Source: Conexibacter sp. DBS9H8
GTDB taxonomy: Bacteria; Actinomycetota; Thermoleophilia; Solirubrobacterales; Solirubrobacteraceae
DNA length: 64,000 nt
Reading direction: 5' to 3'
NCBI RefSeq assembly: GCF_023330685.1
Contig: NZ_CP097128.1
Coordinates: 1,984,001-2,048,000 of the forward strand
Shown here: positions 48,963-57,007 of the stretch, in pieces
Layout of the letters: each line of letters begins with the position of its first letter
Position numbering within the stretch: position 1 is the first letter of the stretch
Notes under the pieces: generated by a model
The model's input: the letters and a program-made list of their open reading frames with translations, nothing else
Databases searched by the model: none
Told to the model about the DNA's origin: nothing
Made by a program: the position numbers and the translations under genes

Positions 48963-50603
48963 ATGCTACGAGGATTGATGCAGGACGATTACCCGCTCAC
49001 GCTCGGTCACGTGCTCGGCCGGATGCGGACGCTCAACGCCGGTGCGGAGATCGTCACCCTGCGCGAAGCCGACGGGGCACGAACCCGGGCGTCCTTCGGT
49101 GAGGTGGTCGGACGCATCGACCGGCTCGCCGCCGGGCTCGCCGCTCACGGCATCGGTGAGGGTGACCGGGTCGGGACGTTCGCCTGGAACAGCCAGGAGC
49201 ACGTGGAGCTGTACATGGCGATCCCCTGCCTCGGCGCCGTCCTGCACACCCTCAACATCCGGCTCTTCCCCGAGCAGCTCGCCTACGTGATCAACCACGC
49301 CCAGGACCGGATCGTGTTCGTCGACGACTCGCTCGTGCCGCTCCTGGACCGGGTCAGCGACCAGCTCACCACCGTCGAGCTGTTCGTGATCATCGGCGAC
49401 GGTCCCGCCGGAAACCTCCATCCGACGGTCCGCTACGAGGAGTTTCTCGCCGCTGAGCCGATCGATGCGTACCCGGCGGTGGAGGAGCGCAGCGCCGCCG
49501 CGCTCTGCTACACGAGCGGGACGACCGGCAACCCCAAGGGCGTCATGTACTCGCACCGGTCCACCGTTCTGCACGCCTTCAGCACCGGCCTTGCGGAGGC
49601 GCTCGGAGTCACCTCCGCCGACCGCGTCCTGCCGATCGTTCCCCAGTTCCACGCCAACGCCTGGGGACTCGTGCACGGGTCCTGCCTGATCGGCGCCTCC
49701 CTCGTGATGCCCGGACGGTTCCTCCAGGCCGCGCCCCTTGCCGAGCTGATCACCTCCGAGCGGGTGACGCTGTCCGGGGCGGTGCCGACGATCTGGATGG
49801 ACCTGCTGCGCCATCTCGACGCCCACCCGGAGACGGACACCTCCTCCTTGACCAAGGTCGTCTGCGGTGGCGCCGCCGTGCCCCGGGCGTTGATGGAGCC
49901 GCTCGAGCAGCGCCACGGCATCACGCTCGTGCAGGCGTGGGGGATGACCGAGACGAGTCCGCTCGGGTCGGTCGCCCACCCGCCGGCCGGTTCGACGGGG
50001 GAGGAGCGCTGGAGCTACCGGCTCAGCCAGGGGAAGATCGCCCCGCTCGTCGAGGCCCGGATCGTCGCCGACGACGGGACGCCGCTGCCCTGGGACGGAG
50101 CGAGCGCCGGCGAGCTGCAGGTGCGCGGCCCGTGGATCGCCGCCGGCTACTACGAGGATCCGCAGGGATCGGTGGAGAAGTTCGCCGACGGCTGGCTGCG
50201 GACGGGAGATGTCGCGACGATCGACTCGCGTGGGTACATCCGCATCACCGACCGGACCAAGGACATCATCAAATCCGGCGGGGAGTGGATCTCCTCGGTC
50301 GAGCTCGAGAACGAGCTGATGGCTCACCCCGCGGTCCGGGAGGCGGCGGTCATCGCGATGCCGGATGAGCGCTACACCGAGCGCCCACTCGGCTGCGTCG
50401 TCGCCGAGGGCGACCTCAGCGTCGAGGATCTGCGCGCGCACCTCAGCGACCGGGTCGCGAAGTGGTGGATCCCGGACGCGTTCGCCTTCATCGACGAGGT
50501 CCCCAAGACCTCGGTGGGCAAGTTCGACAAGAAGGTGCTGCGTGCCCGGCTCACCGACGGTGAGCTGGAGGTCCAGACCGCCACCGAGGCCGCCCGCGGC
50601 TGA
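48963..50603 (+). CDS. Fatty acyl-CoA ligase (FadD-like)
   Basis: The 546-residue ANL-family ligase has the phosphate loop [17 protein letters not shown], the [15 protein letters not shown]5-type motif, [17 protein letters not shown] and [16 protein letters not shown], and the catalytic lysine in [14 protein letters not shown]. It resembles medium/long-chain fatty acid ligases. AGAGAGGTGTGGAG precedes the ATG at 48963, and TAGGAT lies at 48929-48934. A cytochrome P450 follows 31 nt downstream, so both may act on fatty acids or alkanes. Confidence 0.9.
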   Translation: MLRGLMQDDYPLTLGHVLGRMRTLNAGAEIVTLREADGARTRASFGEVVGRIDRLAAGLAAHGIGEGDRVGTFAWNSQEHVELYMAIPCLGAVLHTLNIRLFPEQLAYVINHAQDRIVFVDDSLVPLLDRVSDQLTTVELFVIIGDGPAGNLHPTVRYEEFLAAEPIDAYPAVEERSAAALCYTSGTTGNPKGVMYSHRSTVLHAFSTGLAEALGVTSADRVLPIVPQFHANAWGLVHGSCLIGASLVMPGRFLQAAPLAELITSERVTLSGAVPTIWMDLLRHLDAHPETDTSSLTKVVCGGAAVPRALMEPLEQRHGITLVQAWGMTETSPLGSVAHPPAGSTGEERWSYRLSQGKIAPLVEARIVADDGTPLPWDGASAGELQVRGPWIAAGYYEDPQGSVEKFADGWLRTGDVATIDSRGYIRITDRTKDIIKSGGEWISSVELENELMAHPAVREAAVIAMPDERYTERPLGCVVAEGDLSVEDLRAHLSDRVAKWWIPDAFAFIDEVPKTSVGKFDKKVLRARLTDGELEVQTATEAARG

Positions 50604-50634
50604 GAGCCGGCCGCGCCGACGCAGCTCCGATCCG

Positions 50635-52005
50635 GTGACTCCCTCCGAGGCGGTCCTGACCGCGCCGCCTGCCGTGCCGGCCGGCGCCGCGGTCGCGGCG
50701 CTGCCCCCCGGACCCCGGCTGCCTCCGCTGCTCCAGACGGCCGGGTTCGTGCTCGGCGGTCGGCGCTGGCTCGAGTTCTGCCGGCGCCGCTACGGCCCGG
50801 CCGTCTTCATGCGGACCGTCTTCGACGACGGCTTCGTGATGGTGTTCGACCCCGGTCTCGTCCGCGAGCTGTTCCAGGGCCCCCACCTCCAGCTCAACGC
50901 CGGTGAGGCGAACGCGCTACTCGCACCCCTGCTCGGCGCGCGCTCGGTGCTCGTCCTCGACGGTGCCGAACATCTCGCGCACCGGCGCCTGATGCTGCCG
51001 CCCTTTCACGGCCGCCGGCTCGAGGGCTATGAGGACACGATCGCACAGGCGACGGACGCGGAGATCGACCGCTGGCCCGTCCAGAGCCCTTTCCGCCTGC
51101 TGAGCACCCTGCAGTCGGTCACGCTCACCGTTGTCATCCGGGCCGTGTTCGGGACCCTCGACACGGCGACGGAGACGGCGTTGCGCGATCGGATCCGCGC
51201 CATGATCGACCCGGTCACCCAGCCGCGCGGGATGCTCAGCCTGTTCCTCGCGCCGCGGCTCGGGATCGACCGCGGCCGCCGGCGCTTCCTCGCCGCCCAG
51301 GCCGAGCTTGACGAACTCGTCTCCGCGGAGATCGCCCGCCGCCGCGAGCCTGGGTTTGCCTCCACCGATGACGTTCTCTCCGGGCTTGTCGCGGCGCGGG
51401 ACGGGGACGGGCACGGTCTCAGCGACGAGGAGATCCGAGACGAGCTCGTCACCCTGCTCGTCGCCGGTCATGAGACGACCGCAACGGCGCTCGCCTGGAC
51501 CTTCGATCTCGTGTTGCGGCGCCCCGACGTCCTCACCCGGATCCGCGCGCGCGAGGCCGGCTATCTCGACGCCGTCATCAAGGAGGCGCTGCGCTGCCGG
51601 ACGGTCATTCCCGGCGTCGGCCGGGTCGTCCGCGGCGCCCCGTTTGCGCTCGGGCCGTGGCGGATCCCGGAGGGGGTGGAGATCAACCCGTCGATCCGGG
51701 TCATCCACGAGCGCCGGGACCTCTACCCGCACCCGCGGCGTTTCCTTCCCGAGCGTCATCTCGGCCCGGATGCCCCCGACACCTACACGTGGCTGCCCTT
51801 CGGCGGCGGGACCCGCCGCTGTCTCGGGGCGAGCTTTGCCCAGATGGAGATGCGCGTCATCATCGAGCGGGTCCTCGAGCGCTGTGAGCTGACTCCGATC
51901 GCCCGCCGACCCGACCGACCGGTGTTCCGAGCCATCACCCTCGCCCCCAAGCACGGGGTTCGGGTCATCCAGCGGCAGGCTCCGCGACCGCGAGCGCCGC
52001 GGTGA
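50635..52005 (+). CDS. Cytochrome P450
   Basis: A 456-residue P450 without a membrane anchor. The I-helix is LLVAGHETTATALAWTF, the K-helix ExxR is KEALRCR, and the haem loop is FGGGTRRCLGASFAQME with the cysteine ligand. The proline-rich start LPPGPRLPPLLQT resembles the CYP110-type fatty-acid or alkane/terpene hydroxylases. GTG at 50635 is the first start after the acyl-CoA ligase. The 3' end overlaps the convergent GDSL gene by 41 nt. A redox partner is not encoded nearby. Confidence 0.9.
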   Translation: MTPSEAVLTAPPAVPAGAAVAALPPGPRLPPLLQTAGFVLGGRRWLEFCRRRYGPAVFMRTVFDDGFVMVFDPGLVRELFQGPHLQLNAGEANALLAPLLGARSVLVLDGAEHLAHRRLMLPPFHGRRLEGYEDTIAQATDAEIDRWPVQSPFRLLSTLQSVTLTVVIRAVFGTLDTATETALRDRIRAMIDPVTQPRGMLSLFLAPRLGIDRGRRRFLAAQAELDELVSAEIARRREPGFASTDDVLSGLVAARDGDGHGLSDEEIRDELVTLLVAGHETTATALAWTFDLVLRRPDVLTRIRAREAGYLDAVIKEALRCRTVIPGVGRVVRGAPFALGPWRIPEGVEINPSIRVIHERRDLYPHPRRFLPERHLGPDAPDTYTWLPFGGGTRRCLGASFAQMEMRVIIERVLERCELTPIARRPDRPVFRAITLAPKHGVRVIQRQAPRPRAPR

Positions 52006-52693
52006 GCGCCGGTGTGAAGGCGTCGGCGATAAGGCGGTAGCCGGCGTCGTTGGGATGGAAGTTGTCGCCGGCGAGCCGGCCCCGCCAGACGCTCGGATCG
52101 AGGTGATCGGTGCGGATGACCCGGATCGTCCCCCGCCGGGCGGCGCTGTGGAGGAGGGCGTTGACCGTGCTGGCGGCGCGGACGGGGGAGGGGAGTTCAG
52201 CGACGAGCGCCCCCGCGGGGAGAGCCTCCAGCAGCTCGGTGAACGCCTCGATGAGCAGCCGGCGGTGCCGTGGGCTGATCACGTCGTTGGAGCCGATCAG
52301 CACCGTGATCAGGTCGGGCTGGGCGGCCGGTGGGAGTGAGCGCCAGGCCGGAAGCTGCTGGTCGATGACGTCCTCGACCCGGGCGCCGCTCTGGGAGAGG
52401 TTGACGATCGTCAGCGGGACCGGAAGTCGCTCGGCGGCCTGGTTGACCCACCCGTGAAAGGGGCTGCTCGCCCCGATCCCCTGGGTCATCGAGTCGCCGA
52501 GGGCCACCCAGCGTCGCCCGCTCCGGGTGAGCGCGTCGAGGTTCGCCGCCCGCCAGGCGGCCGCGTAGGGCCCGACCTGGGCCTGAACGGCGGCGACACC
52601 GGGGAGGACTGCGCTCAGCATCCGCAGCACCGGTCCACTCGGCCGGCCGGTCCGGTTGGTGAAGGTGAACGCCGCGGCTGCGCCGGTTTCCAT
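51965..52693 (-). CDS. SGNH/GDSL-type esterase or lipase
   Basis: A 242-residue hydrolase. Block I with the nucleophile is VALGDSMTQGIG, block II VNLSQSGARVED, block III VLIGSNDVISP, and block V with the catalytic Asp and His is DNFHPNDAGYRLIA. Such enzymes deacylate lipids or glycans; no signal peptide is apparent, although a hydrophobic stretch occurs at about residues 22-38. Its last 41 nt overlap the end of the P450 gene on the other strand. Confidence 0.88.
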   Translation of the reverse strand: METGAAAAFTFTNRTGRPSGPVLRMLSAVLPGVAAVQAQVGPYAAAWRAANLDALTRSGRRWVALGDSMTQGIGASSPFHGWVNQAAERLPVPLTIVNLSQSGARVEDVIDQQLPAWRSLPPAAQPDLITVLIGSNDVISPRHRRLLIEAFTELLEALPAGALVAELPSPVRAASTVNALLHSAARRGTIRVIRTDHLDPSVWRGRLAGDNFHPNDAGYRLIADAFTPALTAALAVAEPAAG

Positions 52694-52714
52694 CCCGACA
52701 GAGGGTACGGACGC

Positions 52715-53665
52715 TCAGGCCATGCGCGCCCGGGCGACCGCCGTCGGCACGGTCGCAGTGGGGCCGGTCAGGGGCGGGCAGGGCCGGTAGCGCCGACCGT
52801 TGAGGGCGAGGTTGTAGAGCGCCCCGACGATCCCCAGACGCGCGTCGGTGGTGCAGAAGCGCGGGAAGAGCCGGGATTGGTACTCGGCGTCGATGACCGG
52901 CTTGCCGACACGCAGATACGGCTCATACGCGGCGCATTCGCTGTATTGGTTGCACTGTTCGGTGAGGGCGCCGTCGAAGGACGGCTCGAGTGCGGCAGTG
53001 AACTGCGAGCCGTTCTTCTGGAGGACGGCGAGTCCGAGGGAGTGCGCGGTCCCGGCGACCCAGCGGGCGTACCGGATGACGTCCCGCGGGGTGATCGGAA
53101 AACCGGGATCGTTGCCGATCGGGTTGATGTTGTCGGGCTCGACCCCGTCAAAGCCCTTCTGCGCACACATCTCCAGACGCCGGCGCATGATCGGCTCGAG
53201 CACCCTCAGGTTGCGGATGTCGAGCCAGCGTTCCCCCGGCCACCCGTTCGGGTGGCCGAGCACCGCGCGGGGAAAGTCCCGGGCGTCGGGGCGCCAGCGC
53301 TCCCAGGTGCCGACGTCGATGTAACAGATCACCCGGTGCCCGGCCGCGTGCAGGCGCGCAACCTCGGCGGCGGAGGTGTCAAAGCCGTCGACGTCATCGA
53401 TCAGGGCGGGCTCGTGCAGCGGTAGGGTGCCCTGCAGTTGCCAGTAGAAGGTCGGACGGGCCGGTGGGTGCCACCACCGCGTCACCGCGCTGTGCGGCGC
53501 TGCCACGGAGGGAGCCGCCGCGGCGAGGGCGGCCGTGCCGGCGCTCAGGATGAGCAGCCCGGCGAGCGTGACGGCGGCGTCGGCCCGCCGTGCCCGCCGA
53601 CCGCCGCGGCGGGGCCACAGCGTCCCGAACCACGCGCGCGTGAGAGCGTGCCGGAACCGTGGCAT
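52715..53665 (-). CDS. Secreted GH114-like glycoside hydrolase
   Basis: The 316-residue product has a basic N-terminus and a signal/membrane segment (VTLAGLLILSAGTAALAAAA), so it is exported. The catalytic barrel resembles endo-alpha-1,4-polygalactosaminidase (GH114): FYWQLQGTL, VICYIDVGTWERWRPDARDF, GERWLDIRNLRVLEP, and KGFDGVEPDNIN with the likely acidic residues. It would cut galactosamine-containing exopolysaccharide. TACGAT (complement 53673-53678) lies seven nt before the ATG. Confidence 0.83.
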   Translation of the reverse strand: MPRFRHALTRAWFGTLWPRRGGRRARRADAAVTLAGLLILSAGTAALAAAAPSVAAPHSAVTRWWHPPARPTFYWQLQGTLPLHEPALIDDVDGFDTSAAEVARLHAAGHRVICYIDVGTWERWRPDARDFPRAVLGHPNGWPGERWLDIRNLRVLEPIMRRRLEMCAQKGFDGVEPDNINPIGNDPGFPITPRDVIRYARWVAGTAHSLGLAVLQKNGSQFTAALEPSFDGALTEQCNQYSECAAYEPYLRVGKPVIDAEYQSRLFPRFCTTDARLGIVGALYNLALNGRRYRPCPPLTGPTATVPTAVARARMA

Positions 53666-53738
53666 CGGCGGGATCGTAACGGCCGCTGGGACGGGGACCG
53701 GCCGGTCGGTCCGGTAGCCTGGCCGCGGTGGGGTCAGG

Positions 53739-54560
53739 ATGAGCGCAGCCGAACCGGCGGGGGAGCGTGCCGCCGAGAGCCTCGGGGAGGTGCTCGCGAG
53801 TCTCGAGACCGTGACTGACGGGACTTACCGCCTGTCCGCGCCCGACGATTGGGGTCAGGGGAGGACGCTCTACGGGGGTCTCACCGCCGTGCTCTGTCTG
53901 CGCATCGCGCGCAGCACGGTCGCCGGCCTTGGTCCGCTGCGCTCCCTTCAGCTCGCCTTCCTCGGACCGGCCCACGGTGAGCTGACCCTCCGCGCACGGC
54001 CTCTGCGTCGCGGTCGGTCGGTCGGCTTTGTCGCCGTCGACGCCCACGTGAGCGTCGATGCGACCGCGGCGGCGGCGCTGATCATGTGCGGCGAGCCACG
54101 CACGAGCGAACTCGTCCACCGACGCCTCGCACCACCGGCGGTCCCCGCTCCCGAGGAGTGTGCGGTGCTCCCGCTCCCGCTGTCGGGGACCCCCGTGTTC
54201 CTCCGGCACATGGAGGTGCGGTTCGCCGGCGGGGCACCGCCGTTCAGCGGCGGGGTGCCCGAGTCTGTGATGTGGGTTCGTCACCGTGACAGCGTCGGAC
54301 TGAGCGCCGAGGAGGCGATCGTCGCTGTGGCGGACGTGCTGCCCCCGGCCGTCCTGTCGGCCTCAGACCGCCCCCGACCGGGCAGTTCGGTGACCTGGAG
54401 CCTCGACCTGATCGACGCTGGGGCCGACCCCGGCGGCTGGTTCCTGCTGCACAGCTCGAGCGAGGCGGCCGCCGACGGCTACTCCCAGCAGACGATGGCG
54501 TGCTTCTCCACGGACGGGCGGCCGCTCGCCGGCGGGCGCCAGACCGTCGCCGTCTACTGA
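53739..54560 (+). CDS. Acyl-CoA thioesterase family protein (double hot-dog)
   Basis: The 273-residue protein fits the TesB-like thioesterase family: LSAPDDWGQGRTLYGGLTA at the N-terminal hot-dog, RSLQLAFLGPAHGELTLRAR, and in the second half PESVMWVRHRDSVGLS and VTWSLDLIDAG. It releases acyl groups from CoA. TAGCCT at 53714-53719 is the likely -10 box, and GGTCAGG precedes the ATG weakly. The gene lies near acyl-CoA ligase and P450 genes but is a separate unit. Confidence 0.8.
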   Translation: MSAAEPAGERAAESLGEVLASLETVTDGTYRLSAPDDWGQGRTLYGGLTAVLCLRIARSTVAGLGPLRSLQLAFLGPAHGELTLRARPLRRGRSVGFVAVDAHVSVDATAAAALIMCGEPRTSELVHRRLAPPAVPAPEECAVLPLPLSGTPVFLRHMEVRFAGGAPPFSGGVPESVMWVRHRDSVGLSAEEAIVAVADVLPPAVLSASDRPRPGSSVTWSLDLIDAGADPGGWFLLHSSSEAAADGYSQQTMACFSTDGRPLAGGRQTVAVY

Positions 54561-54576
54561 CTCGGCCGTCGCGCGC

Positions 54577-54729
54577 GCCGCTGGTCCGCTGTGTGCCGCC
54601 ACCGGCACCGCTGATGTCATCGATGCGTCGGTGATCGTCGTGACTCGCTCCCTCGGCGGGGTGCCGGTGACCGGGGACGGCGATGACCTCCGCCGGCTCG
54701 ATCCGGGCATCGACATCGTCCCCTGCTGA
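54577..54729 (+). pseudogene. 3' remnant of a VapC/PIN-domain toxin gene
   Basis: The frame ending at TGA 54727-54729 encodes LCAATGTADVIDASVIVVTR, then SLGGVPVTGDGDDLRRLDPG. This is the C-terminal third of PIN-domain VapC toxins, including the conserved Asp-Ala and the TGDGDDL metal-site region. No start, N-terminal part or vapB antitoxin gene is present; the thioesterase gene stops at 54560 directly before it. It is therefore a leftover of a deleted toxin-antitoxin pair. Confidence 0.7.
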
Positions 54730-54777
54730 TCAGCGCTCCGATCCGAAACACCCGCGGACCGAGGCCCAGTGAGCCGC

Positions 54778-55167
54778 TCAGCGGCCCTCCGTTCCGGCGG
54801 CCTCACCCACGAGCCGGGCGAGCAGCCCGGCCATCGCCTCGAGCACCCCGGTCTGGGATCCCAGGTCGTAGTGGCCGTCCCAGGCGCGCGGGTCGGCGTG
54901 GCCGAGGTGGATCTCACCGCTCTGCTCCCAGACGAGCACCCGCAACGGCAGCTCGATCCCGACCCTCGGGTCCGCCTGCATCAGCGGCGTCCCGGCCCGC
55001 GGGCTGCCAAAGCCGATCACATGGGTGCCCGGAAGATCCATGCCGACCTCCGCCGCGGCGCCGTCGTGGTCGAACTCGGCGAACACTGTCAGGCCCTCAC
55101 CGCGGATCGCGTCCCGGAGACGGGTGACGGTGTCGCCGTGGCTGAAGGCGCTCGTGGTCGTGATCAT
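54778..55167 (-). CDS. DUF302 domain protein
   Basis: A 129-residue protein that fits the DUF302 family along most of its length: SHGDTVTRLRDAIRGEGLTV, VFAEFDHDGAAAEVG, HVIGFGSPRAGTPLM and IELPLRVLVWEQSGEIHLGH. The fold is known but function is not; members are often linked to sulfur or redox stress. The ATG at 55167 is chosen because TAGGCT (complement 55176-55181) lies eight nt upstream. An earlier frame extension is unlikely. Confidence 0.85.
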   Translation of the reverse strand: MITTTSAFSHGDTVTRLRDAIRGEGLTVFAEFDHDGAAAEVGMDLPGTHVIGFGSPRAGTPLMQADPRVGIELPLRVLVWEQSGEIHLGHADPRAWDGHYDLGSQTGVLEAMAGLLARLVGEAAGTEGR

Positions 55168-55304
55168 GGACGCGCAGCCTACTGATCGAGCACACCGCGT
55201 CGATGGGGTTGCCAGGCATCGTCCCCGGTTGCCCGCACAGCCGACGGCCCGCCACGAGGACGCGTTCGCGGCGGTCATCCAAGCCCAGCTGCGATCCTCG
55301 CAGT

Positions 55305-56132
55305 ATGGACGACTCCCTCACCGTCAACCTGGCCAACTGGGATGAGCGGGCGGCTGCCCATGCCGCCTCCCCCGACTATGGGGTCGACCGCTTCCTCACC
55401 GACCCGACCTTCATCTCCCAGGTCGTCGCCTTTGACCGCCCGCGCCTCGGCGCGCTCGACGGGCGCACCGGCCTGCACCTGCAGTGCCACATCGGGACCG
55501 ACACGATCTCCCTCAGCCGCCTCGGCGCGCAGATGACCGGACTCGACTTCTCCGGTGCCGCGCTCGAGGAGGCCCGCCGGCTCGCCGACCGGACCGGCGC
55601 GCCGGTCCGGTTCGTCCAATCCGACGTTTACAGCGCCCTCGACGTGCTCGAGCCGGCCTCCTTCGACCTGCTCTACACGGGGATCGGGGCGCTCTGCTGG
55701 CTGCCGAACATCGCCCGCTGGGCCGAGACGGTCGCCGCTCTGCTCGCCCCCGGCGGACGCCTGTTCGTCCGGGACATGCACCCGATGCTCGCGACACTTG
55801 AGGCCCACCCGGACCGGATCAGCCTCGACTTTCCCTACTTCGAAAAGCCCGAGCCGACGATCTTTGACGGGCCCGGCACCTACGTGGCGACCGACGCGCA
55901 GTTCACGAGTACGGTCACGCACGAGTGGAACCACGGGCTCGGGGAGATCGTCTCCGCTCTCCTCGGCGCCGGCATGGTCATCACCGGGCTCGCCGAACAC
56001 GACAGCGTCCCCTGGGAGGCCCTGCCCGGCCACATGAGCGTCGACGCCGACGGGGAGTGGCGCCTCACCGAGCGGCCCTGGCGGCTGGCGGCGAGCTTCA
56101 CCCTCCAGGCACAGCGGCCCTCGTTGGCCTGA
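55305..56132 (+). CDS. SAM-dependent methyltransferase (class I)
   Basis: A 275-residue protein with the Rossmann methyltransferase order: motif I is GLHLQCHIGTDTISLSRLGA, unusual in having QCHIGTDT in place of the common Gly-rich loop but typical of this subfamily; motif II MTGLDFSGAALEEARRLA; motif IV FDLLYTGIGALCWLP; and motif VI LLAPGGRLFVRDMHPM. Substrate is unknown. The ATG at 55305 begins the conserved NWDERA segment. It lies 23 nt before the Nei-type gene and may be cotranscribed. Confidence 0.85.
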   Translation: MDDSLTVNLANWDERAAAHAASPDYGVDRFLTDPTFISQVVAFDRPRLGALDGRTGLHLQCHIGTDTISLSRLGAQMTGLDFSGAALEEARRLADRTGAPVRFVQSDVYSALDVLEPASFDLLYTGIGALCWLPNIARWAETVAALLAPGGRLFVRDMHPMLATLEAHPDRISLDFPYFEKPEPTIFDGPGTYVATDAQFTSTVTHEWNHGLGEIVSALLGAGMVITGLAEHDSVPWEALPGHMSVDADGEWRLTERPWRLAASFTLQAQRPSLA

Positions 56133-56155
56133 GGTGCCGCTGACCGGTCGAACCG

Positions 56156-56962
56156 ATGCCCGAGGGTGACACGATTCTGTGGGCGGCGACCCGGATCCGT
56201 CCGGTGCTCGAGGGCACGGTCCCCGACCGGGTCGAGATGCCGCCCCCGCGGCCGGGGGCGGCGCGCGGCTCCGCGGGGGCACCCCGCTGGCCGGCGATGC
56301 TCGCCGGCCGCCGGGTCGAGTCGGTGACCACCCGCGGCAAGAACCTGTTCCTGCTCTTCAGCGGCGGCCTCGCGCTGCACTCGCACCTGAAGATGACCGG
56401 CGCCTGGGGCGTCTACCTGCGTGGGCAGGAGTGGCATCGCGCCCCCCGCCGGGCCTGGCTCGTGCTTGAGGCCGGCGGGCACAGCGTCGTCCAGTTCGAC
56501 GGCCCGGTGCTCGAGCTGATGACGACCGCGCGTCTGCGCAGTGACCGGCGCCTCGGCCGGCTCGGCCCGGACCTGCTCGCCCCCGGCGGCTTCGACGCCG
56601 AGCGCTTCCTCGCGCGGCTGCGGGCCGCCGACGCCGGGCACAGCCTCGGCGACAGCCTGCTCGACCAGAGCCTGCTCGCCGGGATCGGCAACATCTGGAA
56701 GGCCGAGGGGTGCTGGGAGGCGGGGCTTGACCCGCGCCGCCCGATCCACACCGTCACGGATGCGGAGCTGCACACCCTCACCGAACGGGTGCGGCCGCGG
56801 ATGCTCGACTCGGGCCTGCGCGGCCCCGACCGGGCCCGGCTCGAGGTCTACGGCCGGGCCGGCCGGCCCTGCCGGCGCTGTGGGGCCACGATCCGCTCGG
56901 CCCCCGACGGGGACGGCGCGCGGATCACCTACTGGTGCCCGGGCTGCCAGCGCCCAGCCTGA
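56156..56962 (+). CDS. nei: Fpg/Nei-family DNA glycosylase (endonuclease VIII-like)
   Basis: The 268-residue repair enzyme removes oxidised bases and nicks the strand. After Met it begins PEGD, supplying the catalytic Pro2 and Glu3. The helix-two-turn-helix region includes LLDQSLLAGIGNIWKAE; the C-terminal zinc finger is CRRCGATIR and later CPGC. The Nei-type EGD start, where Fpg has ELP, supports endonuclease VIII (Nei2). The stop is 45 nt from that of the convergent Lhr helicase, its frequent partner in actinobacteria. Confidence 0.93.
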   Translation: MPEGDTILWAATRIRPVLEGTVPDRVEMPPPRPGAARGSAGAPRWPAMLAGRRVESVTTRGKNLFLLFSGGLALHSHLKMTGAWGVYLRGQEWHRAPRRAWLVLEAGGHSVVQFDGPVLELMTTARLRSDRRLGRLGPDLLAPGGFDAERFLARLRAADAGHSLGDSLLDQSLLAGIGNIWKAEGCWEAGLDPRRPIHTVTDAELHTLTERVRPRMLDSGLRGPDRARLEVYGRAGRPCRRCGATIRSAPDGDGARITYWCPGCQRPA

Positions 56963-57007
56963 CGGTGGGGCCGGTGCGTCCGGCGGCCCCGGTCGGCCGC
57001 CGGACGC

